The notes: generated by a model from the sequence alone, not told the origin. DNA of 64,000 bases from Calycina herbarum (GCA_001414485.1 LLEY01000099.1:124001-188000), one strand, 5' to 3'; numbered from the stretch's first letter, positions 46,201 to 58,375 are shown. Made by a program: numbers and translations.

Positions 46201-46570
46201 TAAACTTAAACTTCTTGGAGTTTTTGCTATCCTTTTTTCCTAAGAAGAATCGACATGCAGTTCATCAACCTTATCCTCTCTACAGCCATCAGAACCCCCA
46301 ATTTACACGCCAAAAACAGCCCTCAAGCCCTTCCAACAACCCACAAAATCGCAATCCCCAGAATCACCCATCTGATGCCTCCCAAGAAACGAGCCAAGTA
46401 TATAAACAACCAAAATCCAGTTTCCACACCTATACTCACAAGGAAACCGAGGATACACCGTCATGCTGTTTCTCCAACCTACCTTGTAAAACACCCAACA
46501 ACACCTCAACCCATACCCCAAAAAACCAACCACCTCAAAGTCAACCCCACCCTCCTCTCATCCCGCGCCC
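43227..46570. other. Gene-poor spacer between MITE and LINE
   Basis: No open frame with recognisable content. Composition is intermediate. Confidence 0.45.
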
Positions 46571-49336
46571 TTTAATTTATTTATTTATTTATTTCTATTT
46601 AACGTCAGGCGGAGTCTAGATCGCGTGGTCTAGGTCCTAAGAAGTCCCAAAGGAGGGCAAATGACGCTAGGGGGGTGCCCTAGGCTACAGGGGGTGTAAA
46701 CGAGTGAGCTAATTTACAAGAGATAGTTTAAAGAGAAGCTCTACTTTCGAAACAGCCCTTATCCTTAATTAGTTTATAGAATCAAGGAAAGACAAAGGAG
46801 ATATATATAAAAATGTAGAAAAGGAAAGGAAAAGAGAGTTTTAACTATCTTAAGAGATAGATCTTTATAAAGAACTTAGTCTTAGAATAGACCTTGTTAA
46901 AAAGCTCCTCATAACCAGGTCTAAACAGGAGTTAAGGATTTCCCTCTACCTTAGCTAATAGCCTTAGCTCTTTGTTCTTTGTAAGCCTATAGAAGAGTAG
47001 GTGGAATTATACTTTAGCCTTTTTATATTTGCAATTCCTAGATTCTAGTAACATGTTAAAGTAGTGGAATCGAAGGTGGTATGCTATAAAGTCTCCGTAA
47101 CTAGTACGAGCTGTAATAAGCTAAGCTAGGACCTCTCTTAGTAGCTAGAGAGTTCTAGGTTTCAAGAGCTAGGAAGTAAGACCTAGCCTCTTATAGATAT
47201 CTAGGAGTGTTGTCTACCAAAGCTTGTTCGTAAGCTTAACCCCTATCTCTTTAACTTCTCTCTTAAGTATAGCAGTACAGAGTAAAGAAGGGCTAGGGGG
47301 GAGTGTTCGAGCTGCTTTCCCCACAGCTTTGTTAGTAATTTCATTCCCTCGAATTCCTATATAACTAGGGCACTACCGTATCTGGATCTTCCCTAGGTAT
47401 AGCTAAGTAAAGTCGAATACCTTATTAAAGGTTTCTTGTAAGGTGCTGTAGGATCGGTAGGTTAGCTGTAGTATAGCCTCGAGGTTATTAAGGCAAATCT
47501 AGCACTTTATAGCTAAGGACTAAAAAGGGGATGTAAGGGCAAACTTAAGACTATATAAGGCAGCTCTTGCTTCTATATTATATATTTCTAAGGTTTTGCT
47601 AAAAGGGAAGAGCTTTGTATTTAAAACAACCCCTTCTCTTATAAGGTATACGCCTTCTCTTATGTTTTTATCATCTAAGCAAGAGCTGTTAGTAAATATA
47701 ACTAGGTCCGTAGGTGGAACAGAGGTAAGGAATTTAAGGAATTCGGCTTTATAAGAGTCTTTATTACTACTAGGGCTCGGGCCGGTTACCTTGAGAAGGC
47801 GGGCTTAGCGGTTGAACCCTCTACTCTATAAGGGGTCTTAAATTAGATCGACTTCTTTTAAAGGAGGGAGAGGTTTAAAAGAGCGGTAAATAAGCCTAGC
47901 CTTTGAGCAAGGGTTATTTATACATCGCTTAAGCGGGTGTGCTAAGTCGAGTCGTCGAGTTCTAGTCTTAAAAGCTCCGCTCTTTACTATAAGAGCAATT
48001 TTAGCGGCTAGGAGGCTAGATTCTATAAGGAGTACCGAGGTAGGAGTGGTTTTATAGACTAGGAGGATGATCCTAGTATACTTTATAACTACTCTATCTA
48101 GGAGAGTTAGGTAGCGGCCGATCCGGTTGTTTATAGTACCTGCTTAGCCTATTTTTATACGACTAGGGTACCAGGTCTTATGCCTAAAATAGGCGATTAA
48201 GAAGATATAAGTAGTAACTACTTGTTTTAGTAGATACGAGGGGGATCCTCTTACTATGTTTATTATTCCTTTAAGAGTATTAGCTATAAGTGTAGCCTTA
48301 CTAGCTATTCTTTTAACATAACTGTAAAAGGTAAGGCGAGGGTCGAAGAATATACTAAGCTACTAGAGTTCCTATGTAGGCTCTATTATCTTTCCTTTAA
48401 CTATAATAGCAGGGGGGGGGCAGATGCCTCTCCCTCTTTGTTTTCTTTTATAAGAGAAGTAGATAAGTTCTAATTTTTTAGCGTTAAAGGTAATACCCTT
48501 GTCTATACCCTACTTAAGTATACTTACTACCTACTTTGCTAAGTCCTTAACATTCCCTACCTTTAAAGGCCTGAAAGTAAGTAATCTAATGTCGTCAGCG
48601 TAGCCGAATCTCTGTACTACTAGAAGAGAGCTAACTCCTAATCTAAAGAGGGGCTAGATATAAAGTATAAAGAGGATCGGTGAGATAGGCGAGCCTTATA
48701 GAAGGCTATACTAAAGCGGGGTAGCATTGCCTACTTCTCTATTAAGCTTTACTTTTACTAATCTATTAGTTAAGAAAGAGGAGACCTATTCTACGAAGCA
48801 ATACAGCTATCCTTACTCTCTTAACCTTTTAATTAGGCGGCTAGGGAGTACTACGTCAAAGGCGCCCTTAATATCGAGTGTAAGAAGAGAGGCTTCCTAC
48901 TTATCCGCAAGAGCTGACTTAATGTCAAAGGTAAGACAAGTAGTAAGGTCTATAGCAGCTCTTAGTAGAAGAGCTCTAAACTGGTTCTGCCCTAGAATAG
49001 AGTACTTAATAGCTATCTAAGAGACTTGCTTAGCAAGGAGCCTTTCAAGCCCTTTTCTAAGGACCGAGAGTAGAGCAATTAGCTGGTATACTTAAGGAAA
49101 GGACTTATCTTTCTTATTAGGTTTTAAGATAATAGTAACGACAGCGGATCGGAAGATCTTTGAGTAGAAGCCTGTCTCTATATAGCCTCTGAATAGTAGG
49201 AAGATAAGGTTTAAGATCTATAGCCAGGCTACTTTAAGGACCCCTGTTACTAGCTTGTCTTCTCCTAGTATAGTTAAAGCTTTGCTAAGGATCAATTCCT
49301 CAACCTTACGTAAAGTAAGGTCTGCCTACGAGAGGG
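46571..49336 (-). mobile_element. Tad/I-like LINE, 3' part: reverse transcriptase and RNase H, RIP-decayed
   Basis: Read on the minus strand, the part next to element A encodes a non-LTR reverse transcriptase. It shows LDIKGAFDVVLPSRL, QGSPISPILFILYL and the catalytic GYADD (DD codons at 48591-48596). Further on is an RNase H region (FTNSS at about 47685-47700, where FTDGS-like is usual, and a GIRGNEITNKA stretch). The element ends at 46571-46600 with a short (AAAT)n tail on its own strand, typical of LINE 3' ends. Stops are frequent and mostly TAG/TAA at positions where glutamine is expected. The element continues at 56130 on the far side of element A. Confidence 0.82.
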
Positions 49337-49341
49337 CCTAA
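49337..49341. repeat. Target-site duplication CCTAA, left copy of element A
   Basis: The five bases CCTAA directly before the left LTR recur at 56125-56129 directly after the right LTR. Confidence 0.85.
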
Positions 49342-49804
49342 TGTAACGAAACTCGAACGAACTAAACAAAGATGACTAAGTCTCGAAGGTTAGTATATAG
49401 TAAGAAGTATAAATGCGTCGGTTGTTTACTTAGAAGTGAACTTGTTACTTGTATCAAAGATGTTAAATAAGATAATAAGATTAATAACTAAAGTTAAGTA
49501 TGAAGCTCCTATCTAATAGTAGACGTGCTAGTCTTATATAGAACCTTCGTTTCTAAAGTACGTTGCTTACATCGCTCGCGTTGCTTACGTCGCTCGCGAT
49601 TAAGGCGACTAGAGTGATATAGGCGATTATGTTATATAACTATACGTGACTTCTAATATTACTATAATAGTAAGATCCTGAAATCTCTAATGTCCTTCTG
49701 TATTACTGATTTCCTCCTATGTTACTTTCCTTTCTTAGATATTATGCCTTATCTTATTAGAACGTTGTCTAGACTACTTACTACGTATACTGTGATTTAT
49801 AATA
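49342..49804. repeat. Element A, left LTR (3' LTR of the minus-strand element)
   Basis: Begins TGTAACGAAACTCGAACGAA and ends ATTTATAATA, where the other copies end TTCGTAATA or TTCGTAACA. It contains a CG-rich internal repeat, GTTGCTTACRTCGCTCGC, at about 49560-49600. Confidence 0.88.
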
Positions 49805-49929
49805 CTATCCCCTTCTTAGACTAGCGTGTCTCTACGCTTAAGTATAGCCTAAGAAATATCGTTAAGAGGCTAGCGGCCTCCCTAGTTCCTATTATGTTAT
49901 TAACACCTCTCTTGAAAGATAAGCTTAAA

Positions 49930-50512
49930 TAATATAGAACCCTTAACGCTCTTTGAATCGAACGTTTAGGACGTGAAATGATTCCTTACACTTGTTATGT
50001 AAATATGAAAACCAGCCGTCGATATATTAGCGTTCCTAGTAGCTCTAAGTGTTTTGAGTACACTAGGAAGGGCAAATCTTACGATGTTGAGTTATAAAAT
50101 CGAATACTCTTAATTTTCGAGTAGGAATCTATTAATGCTTAGAAGCAGAGGTTATAATAGGAGGAAGAGACAGCTTATAAGATTTAGGAAGAAGCTATAT
50201 AAAAGATCCTTCGCCTACGAAAATAATAACGCTTCTTTATAGAGTAGGAGTAAGAGATGCTCTGTCGTAGTCTTACTAATCTATAAGAACTTAATAAAGC
50301 TGATAAGAAAGAAAGAGCAGAGAAAGAGAAAGAAGAGAGGGAATTGAAGGTCGCCTAGCTGGCGGCCCCCTCTTCTTCTAGCGACCCCGCTTTTATTACT
50401 AAGCCGACCCTTGATTCGGCTTTCCTTAAGGCTTTCTCTTCTAACTATAAGATGTAGGTAACCCTAGGTTTTAATAGTAGAACTCTTGAAGTTCCTTTAG
50501 ATAATAGTTAAG
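49930..50512 (+). pseudogene. Antisense accessory frame of element A, coiled-coil protein, decayed
   Basis: On the plus strand, opposite to gag-pol, between the chromodomain and the 3' LTR. The frame reads ISVPSSSKCFEYTRKGKSYD (a C-x2-C...C-like head with two Tyr where Cys is likely). A Glu/Lys/Arg-rich coiled coil follows, with NLxELNKADKKERAEKEKEERE at about 50285-50345. It continues LAAPSSSSDPAFITKPTLDS and a conserved tail to about 50510. Stops in it are TAG/TAA at probable glutamine codons. The same frame occurs in element B. The head-plus-coil layout resembles short fungal proteins often annotated as hypothetical in repeat regions. I recall that some Botrytis Gypsy elements (Boty-II) carry an extra antisense gene in this position; homology to it is not tested here. 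Function is unknown. Confidence 0.5.
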
Positions 50513-53500
50513 ATTGCTTTTTAATTCTTAAGTATTTTCTAAGTATAGGTAATCTAACTATCTAATTAAATACTTAATCTTACTTCTAATAATCTTATAG
50601 TTAAGAATCTTTTTAACTTTATATTTAGTGTCTAGGTTTACTAGTTAAATCTCTATAAGTAGGGCTAGTAGTGCTCCTAGTAGTGCTAGTTCGAGTAAGG
50701 ATATATAGAATACTAGATAGATGTTTATTATCCTTAGTAGCGCTAATTTATAATTTAAAGGTCTTTTAACGTGTTTAATTTTAAATAGTCTAAGTTTTTT
50801 ATAATCTAATTTATTATTTAGTCTTTTTATATTAATATTCTTTTATACTAAGTAGACTTTATCCCCCTCTTTTAGCGTTGGCTCTTAACTACGTCGTTTA
50901 TTATAGTAGTATGTATTTCTTTTAACTATAAATTACAAATCCTTTATAAGTTCTTTATATAGCCCTTTAATTTTCGAGACGTAAATATAAGTAAGCTAGT
51001 TGTTAATAGTCGTAGATAGCGGTTCTTAATACGCTAATAATTTATACTTAAAATTAGCATAGAATGGCGTAATAAGTGTTGTTTCTGTTACTAAACTATT
51101 ATAAGTAAACTATGTTAAAGGTAATAATTCTACCTAGTTATCTTATTAGTAGTTTATATAATAACGAAGGTATATTTTAACTACTTAATTCATCTGTTTA
51201 TTTCCTCTATTTATTTAAGAGTAGAAAGCTATTAAAAGCTTTCTTTTTATACCTAATCGTTTTATAAGAGCAATCTAAAATTTTAAGATAAAGAGCTTGT
51301 CTCTATCTAAGAGTATTTCTTCCGGTAGTCTATGTCTTAAGACTACTTCTCTAAGGAATGTAAATGCTAATTCCTTAGCTATACTTAATTCTATATATGT
51401 TATTAGAATTATATACTTTGTAAGTCGTTCTATAATAACTAGGATCGTGTTATATTTAACTCCTATTATTAGATCTTTAGATTTTAGTAATTTAATAATA
51501 AAATCTATAGATATTGATTTCTAAGGTATTTATAGTATTAGAGTAGTGTTTATCTGTCTATAAAGAGTATAGTAGGAAGCCTTGTTCCTAGTATAAGTAT
51601 TATATTCTATTATTACTTCCTTAACTATTATAGATAACTAATTAATATAGTAGTATTATCTTATCTTCTAAAGGGTTCTACGAATTCCTTAGTAACTATA
51701 AGCGGGTATAGTATAGTATTCCTAGACGAACTCCTTTATATATAAGCTAGGAACCTATAGTTTCCCTTTTATATACTAATTATAACCTTTATATATATTC
51801 TAAATCTTATCTATCTAGATATTGTTTATTACTACTATTTTATATATAATAGGTGCTAAGTCTCTATTCTTAAGAGTTTTTAAGATTATAATCTTTTTAT
51901 ATTCTTTATCTCTCTTATATCTAGGTTTCTAACTAAGAGTATTAGCTTAAGTATTTAACGTTCTTTTTATATATTAAATAATAATATTAAATCCTTCTAA
52001 TATCTCTAACTATCTAGCTAATTATCTTATTATAAGTTCCTTAGTAGTTATAAATGTCCTAAGGTTCTCGTAGTTAGATAAAACTATAACTAGGTGTTTT
52101 ACTAGCTATAAATAAATTCTCTAATGTTCTAAAGCTAATACTATAGTAAGTAATTCTTTATTAAAAATGTTATAGTTTTATTATACTAGGTTAAATATCT
52201 TAGAATAATATATAATAGATATAAGTTTTCCTTTATTATTTAGTTATAGGTAAACCACTTCTACTACTATATCTAAAGCATCTATTTTAATTATACTAGG
52301 CTTTTCTATATCGAAATCGTATAAAATAGGTTCTTCTATAAACTTTGCTTTAATTTTCTAAAAAGCGTCCTCTACCTATTTATTCTATATAAACTTAATA
52401 GCTTTCTTAACTAGTCCTAACATTAGTTTAGTAATCTTTATATAGTCTTAAATAAACAGATAGTAAAAGTTTATAAATCTAAGAAAGGATTATATATCTT
52501 TTATATTTTCTAGTAACTTCTAGTTTAAGACGTCCTAGATCTTTGCTAGATCTATCTCTATTTTCCTTAAGCTAAATACCTATCCTAGAAAGAGGGTCTA
52601 AGTTACTCTAAACTTATATTTCGAGATTTTCAACTAAGAGTTAACTTTTATAAGTTATTATAAAACTTCTTTAATATATCCTTTATATTCCTCTTCTTTT
52701 TCTAAGAAGATTAGGATATTATCTAGATAATAAATTACTATTACCTTTAGAAGATCTCTTAAAATATTATTATTTTATCTTTAATATATAGCTAGTATGT
52801 TATAAAGTCTAAAAAGCATAACTATATATTTATAAAAGCTTGATAGTAAGGTAAATACTATCTTCTATTCATCTTCGACTTTTATTTGTATAAGTCTATA
52901 AGCGTTTTGTTAATCTAATTTTATAAATCGTACTACTTTACCTAACTTATCTTATAAGTATTAGCTAGGTAGTAGTAGATAAGCGTCCTTAACTATAGCG
53001 TGATTTACTTCTTAGTAATTAATATATACTCTTCTATCTAAATCGTCTTTCTTTTTAATAATAAGTATATTTAAGGTAATTAGTAACTTAGATTTCCTAA
53101 TATATCCCTTCTTAATACCTTCCTTTATATAACTTTCTATCCTTTATAGGCTTTTCTAGTTATATAACCAAAGCTTCTACTTTAAGAGGTGATAACCCTC
53201 TTTTAATTTAATCTTATAATCCTATAAGTAATGTTCTAGTAAAGCTTATAAGTTTTTTAGGTTCTTGAACAAAGCTCTAAATTCTCTATACTACATAGGT
53301 ATTTCGTTATTAGCTGTCTTACTAACCTGTAGAGGACCCTGGGCTAGGTGTCCTAGCGTCTTAGAAGAGGTAGCGCTAACCTTGTTCTAGCCTTATAGTT
53401 ATAATTATAAACCTATATAATTATATTAACTAAAGGTTATTATTCGAGCCTTCTAATTAATATCTAGATTATGTTTCCTAATCTATAGTATACCTAGTAT

Positions 53501-55661
53501 TACTTCCTTACTTCCTATTTTAATAATATTAAATTATATGTCTAAGTAGTGTCCTTTAATAGTAATATTTATTAGAATAGTTTACTAATTAATAATTCTA
53601 TTCTAGTATATAACGTCTGTTCTGTTAACTACTACTAGGCAGTATAGCTTTATACCTTTGATTAGGATGTTTAACTTTTTCTAAGCTACTAGGGAAAGAA
53701 AATTACTCGTTACTCTTAAATTAATTAAGACTTAGAGTTCCTTTCCTTTTATCTTCACTGTTATTATAAGTTAATTTTCTCTAGAGGTAGCGTTTAATTC
53801 TCTAATTATTAGTTAGTAGAGCTCTTTCTATACTAACTCCGTTTCTTAGTCTATATTATATTCGTTTATCTCCTAGAAGATTATACTAAATAACTTCCTA
53901 TTTTATAATTCCTAAAATATTACTCTAACTTTTCTAACTAAAGCGACTATAGTATACTAGCTTCCTATTTCTAGTATAGCTTCTCTACTATTAGGTAGTA
54001 TATCTAAAAAACTGGTTTTAGAGCGTCTTATAAAGTCGTTAGGACCCTGCTATTGCCATTTGCTAGTTTCTTCCTATAGATCTACGACTATCTAAATATC
54101 TCTTATCTTAGATATACTAGATAGTTTGCTAGATACTGCTTATTCTGGTCTAGGTTCTTTAAATTCAATGGTTTCCCTTCTAGTAATAAGGCTTACTAAA
54201 GTTATTCTATCTTATTTATTTTAAACTATTTTATAGGTAGTTAAAATAGTAGGGTTAATTCCTTAAGTAGAATATAGGCTCTAGAAATCAGGTTTCTAGT
54301 TTTCTATATATACCTATCTATTCTCTCTTTTAAAAGTTCTAATAAATGCTTATATCTCGCCTTATTTAGGCTTATATATTCCTAGATCTACTTCTAACGA
54401 GTCGGATATCGATTCCGACGACTCTAACGAACTTATTAATAGTAGTAATTTATATTCTACTTAAAGAGGCAATTTATAATCTATTTCCAACCGTATATTA
54501 TAATATTCTTCGAGTAATAGATCCCTATTGTTATTAGTGTCCTATACCTTACTAACTTATAACTTAATTCCTTCGTTTAGCTATAAGTATACAACGTCTG
54601 CTGTTATATCTACAGCGTCTGTTTTAATTTGTATACTATAACCTCTAGCCTTAAGTTCTTCGTCTATAAGTTCGATTTTTTCTATTAAAGCTACTTCTTT
54701 TTAGATAGTAGCGTTAGCTTGTTTCCCTTTAGAGTCTTTCTTCTTACTATACTCATTTGCTCTATAGCTAGGAAGACTATAGTTATAACATAAGTTCTAC
54801 TTACGTCGACGATTTCGCTCTTTCTAGGACAATCCTCTCTTCTAAGAGTTTTCTTTCTTAGATTCCTTCTCTAGAACCTATGATTTCTAAGTAGCGTCGA
54901 TTTCTATAAGATCTCTATAATCTTTTTATCTACTCTTTCTATGTCGATAACTATAACTTCCTTTCCTCTCTAGATTTCTTTTATAGATACGGTTATCGAT
55001 TCTAATTACGTTATTCGTTAATTTATTTAATATATCTAGAAAATCCTCTTATACGATTTTATCCTTTATATTATTCTTAAGTCTACGATAGAATTGTTTA
55101 CGTAATACTTTATCGTTCTATCTTATTTATATAGAGTACTATTAAAATTATAAGGCATACTTAGCAGCTAATCCCTTCTACCTAAGTATATACAAAGCTC
55201 TAACTACCTTTTTCTTTATATTAACATTCTTAAAAGCCTAGTTAATTCCCTCCCTAAATCCTCGAACATTCCTAAACAAATCTCTTATTTTCTTAAACAT
55301 CTAAAGAGAGACTTTTCTATCTACTATTTTATTCATCTAGTAATCCTCTAAGTACAGTTCTAACCAGTTATAAGCTACCCCTTTAAGACAGGTAGACAAC
55401 TATATAACCTAGTTAGTTTTACTTAGAAACTAGGTATAATAAAAACTCAAGTAGAGGAAAGCCTTTATTAAGAATTCAGCTAGCTTCTTAGGTAAGCTAT
55501 TAAACAGCTTCGGAAGAGGAAGTTTTACTTCCTCTCGAAGAGTAGTAACTAGTACAACTAGTATAACTAGGGGGTCCGCAGCTAGCCTTAGTAGAGCGGT
55601 TCTTAGAGTAGAAGAGGTTGCCGACATAGTAGCGATCTTACTTCTAAGCAAGTGCTTAATA

Positions 55662-56124
55662 TATAACGAAACTCGAACAAACTAAACAAAGATAACTAAG
55701 TCTCAAAGGTTAGTATATAGTAAGAAGTATAAATACACTGGTTATTCACTTAGAAGTGAACTCGTTACTTATATTAAAGATATTAAATAAGATAATAAGA
55801 TTAATAACTAAAGTTAAGCACGAAGCTCCTATCTAATAGTAGACGTGCTAGTCTTATATAGAACCTTCGTTTCCAAAGTACGTCGCTTACATCGCTCGCG
55901 TCGCTTACGTCGCTTACGATTAAGGCGACTAGAGCGATGTAGGCGATTATGTTATATAACCATACGTAACTTCTAATATTACTATAATAGTAAGATCCTG
56001 AAATCCCTAATATCCTTCCGTATTACTGATTTCCTCCTATGTTACTTTCCTTTCCCAGATATTATACCTTATCCTATTAGAACGCCGTCTGAACTACTTA
56101 CCACGTATACCGTGATTCGTAATA
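55662..56124. repeat. Element A, right LTR (5' LTR of the minus-strand element)
   Basis: Same length and order as the left LTR. The differences I checked are all C/T or G/A transitions in both directions, as expected when each copy was mutated separately by RIP. It is followed by the CCTAA duplication at 56125-56129. Confidence 0.88.
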
Positions 56125-56129
56125 CCTAA
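56125..56129. repeat. Target-site duplication CCTAA, right copy of element A
   Basis: Matches 49337-49341. Removing 49342-56129 rejoins the LINE. Confidence 0.85.
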
Positions 56130-56851
56130 GTAGAGGCAGTTAAGGTATTAAATAGTATATCTCCAACTTTAGCCTTATTTATAAGCAGCTCCTATATAAG
56201 GATCTTCTACTTCTCCTAAGTAGTAAAGCCTAGCTAACCTACCGAGTCTCTTAAGAAGGGAGACTTATATATTCTAGTACTCTAGTACTACTTGTAAATC
56301 TTAAAGACGTCTTTGCTCTTCGTAGATTTATTAATTAGGTTATAGAAGTGTTCTCTCTTTACCTTCTAGATTTCCTATCTTAGACTCCTATAAAGAGACT
56401 TCAAGGCTCGAGGGCTCGTGTTAAGCCTTTGTGCCTGCCTTGCCTCAGTAGCCGCCGTCTAGTATTCCTTATTCTACTAGGGGTATTTGAATCTATGTCC
56501 GAGACCTTGCTTAGTACTATAGAGGTATATACTATATACGCTCTCAGTGATAAATCCTACTAGAGCCTCTAGCAATTCCGTATTTAGTTATTATATAAGT
56601 TCGTATAGCTATTATGTTTCGAGCTTACTTTAGAAAGTAGTCTTAAAGGTTTTAACGTTAAAAGTGCTAAGTTTTAAAGGCGGATCCTTCTCTATTAGGT
56701 TTCCTATACACAGAAGCCAGGTAAGAAGTAGGAGGTAGTCAGAGCCACACTCAAAGGTAAGGTCTATCTTAGTAGACGCCCCTCTTTAGTAGAGGTTGCT
56801 CGAGCAAAAGGCAAGGTTAGGGGTATTGCCGAGGTTATATGTTTACGTTCT
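56130..56851 (-). mobile_element. Same LINE, upstream part: end of the endonuclease domain
   Basis: On the minus strand this encodes GNTPNLAFCSSNLY...IDLTFECGSDYLLLL, resembling the end of an apurinic-type endonuclease domain (usually TLDL...SDH), here with SDY for SDH by one transition. It continues toward the reverse transcriptase segment on the other side of element A. The upstream part of the LINE is cut off at 56852 by element C, so its 5' end is outside the window or lost. Confidence 0.7.
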
Positions 56852-57180
56852 TGTTACGGACCTGGCCACCGCCGAGCACGTGACTCGCGTACGGCTGCTC
56901 GCCGGCGTCCGCAAAGCCTGCCATTCCTAGCCTGGCCTAGAACCATTCCTACCTAGGCTAGGAACCATTTCTATAAACGGATCGACATTCCTATAACTTA
57001 TCGATTCCTTAGCTATCTCTATATTATAGGACCTCTAGAAGTCTCCTCTTTCCTTCTCTTCTCTTCTATAGCTTTAGATCTTCAATTGAACCACCTCTTA
57101 CTTCTCTAATTATCCGCTATACCTATATATGCTATAGGTAAGGATAACTACTAGAGGGCTAGCAGATTGGGTTTGTCACA
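56852..57180. repeat. Element C, 5' LTR
   Basis: Starts TGTTACGGACC and ends TTTGTCACA, giving TG...CA ends. The first 95 bp are unusually GC- and CpG-rich for this region. The partner LTR is not in the window, so the right boundary is a best estimate. Confidence 0.6.
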
Positions 57181-57399
57181 TTATCTAAAGCTCCCTTCTT
57201 CTCTCTATTTACTACTGCTCCTAGGAAGGATTAGAATATCTGTTGCGATTCTAACACAACACCTACAGTCTATATAGACCGCCTGTAGATGCTACCAGCG
57301 CCTTATACAGCCCCGCGTACCCACGCCTACCACTGTATACAAGAGCCTGAGGCTCTTCTACCTATACCCTCTGTCCTTATAACTGAGTCGTCTACAACG

Positions 57400-58375
57400 A
57401 TGTCTGCCGACCAGCCTATAGACGCTTAACAGCTCGCTACAGCTCTGAAACAGGTCCGTCTACTGTAAGAACAACTAGACAATGTCCGTACCCCTCCGCG
57501 AGGGAATACCTCGTCTAAAACTAGATAACATAGGTCGTTTACGGTCAAGCTTAAGAATACTAAGCCTCTAACGGATGGCTCGTCTCTAACCTTTAATAAC
57601 TAGAAGATCTAGATTAAGGACAAGTTCCTTATTAACGCCTCTATGTTTAAGCTAGAGGAAGCAAAGATAGCTTACGTTTTTAACTATACAGCTAATATTA
57701 CTTAGAAGCATCTTACGCCTCGTTACCAGAAGAGACCTAAGCTGTTTTAGTCTATAAAAGAAATAATCGCATATCTTATAGATATCCTAGAGAACCTGTT
57801 CAAAGCGTAGGACGCCTGTATCGAATTCCGCTAGCTCGTTATAAGAGATGACGAGACTTTCGTAACCTTCTATACTCGCTTCTTATACCTTATAGGCACT
57901 AGACGGATCCCGACAGACGACTTATAGCCCGACTTATATAATAAGCTTACGCCACCTCTACAACAGTCTGTCTTACTATTCTTAGACGTCCTGCTTATAA
58001 GTACAGCCCTAGCAAACAAGTGTCGACTTGTTAATAAGAACTTATAAAGACTTTAGCTCTGTAGAAGCAACTTACGGACCGCTCGTCTCACCCCCCGGCC
58101 TACAACTGCTACTACTACCTCCCGCCCAGCTAGAACTTTCACTACTACTTAAACTACGTTCCGTACAACCTCCCCTGCCCCGGCCCCCCGCCTTTATAGA
58201 CTATTACGTGAACTAACGCCTGCCTGTAAGGAACCGGACGACGCCTGCTTTAAGTGTAAGAGGACTAGGCACTATGCCCGCGAATGCCCTAAGAACTCTA
58301 AGCCTATTACAGACGTTAATAAGCTTATAGAGCCTACGTCCGACTTAGAACAGTCGGAAAACGACTAAGTCTAGG
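57400..58375 (+). pseudogene. Element C gag with intact CCHC knuckle
   Basis: Frame from the ATG at 57400 with TAG codons replacing glutamine. Pro/Thr-rich linkers surround the knuckle CFKCKRTRHYAREC. It encodes the nucleocapsid/capsid region of a Gypsy element and cannot be translated whole. Confidence 0.7.

Larger units (their letters stand above)
49342..56124 (-). mobile_element. Element A: complete Ty3/Gypsy chromovirus, 6.8 kb, RIP-inactivated
   Basis: LTR retrotransposon on the minus strand inserted in the LINE, with two 463-bp LTRs and a 5-bp duplication. Order from the 5' LTR (55662-56124): gag beginning MSATSSTLRTALLRL near 55627; a CCHC knuckle site at 54749-54790; protease; reverse transcriptase (about 53100-52500); RNase H; integrase (about 51900-51000) with LLDRDKLF; and a C-terminal chromodomain around 50640-50480 (YKVKKILNYK...YLIKQLDYLYLENT). 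Every domain is interrupted by stops, nearly all TAG/TAA. The knuckle reads CYNYSLPSYRANEY: two Cys and the His of C-x2-C-x4-H-x4-C are changed to Tyr, each by one transition. Chromodomains direct such elements to heterochromatin. The element cannot encode working proteins. Confidence 0.88.

Noticed and set aside
46215..46619. 134-residue plus-strand Pro/Ser/His/Asn-rich frame
   Set aside because: Runs into the (AAAT)n tail of the LINE and has no motif.
48727..49020. 97-residue plus-strand frame in the LINE
   Set aside because: Shadow of the reverse transcriptase on the minus strand.
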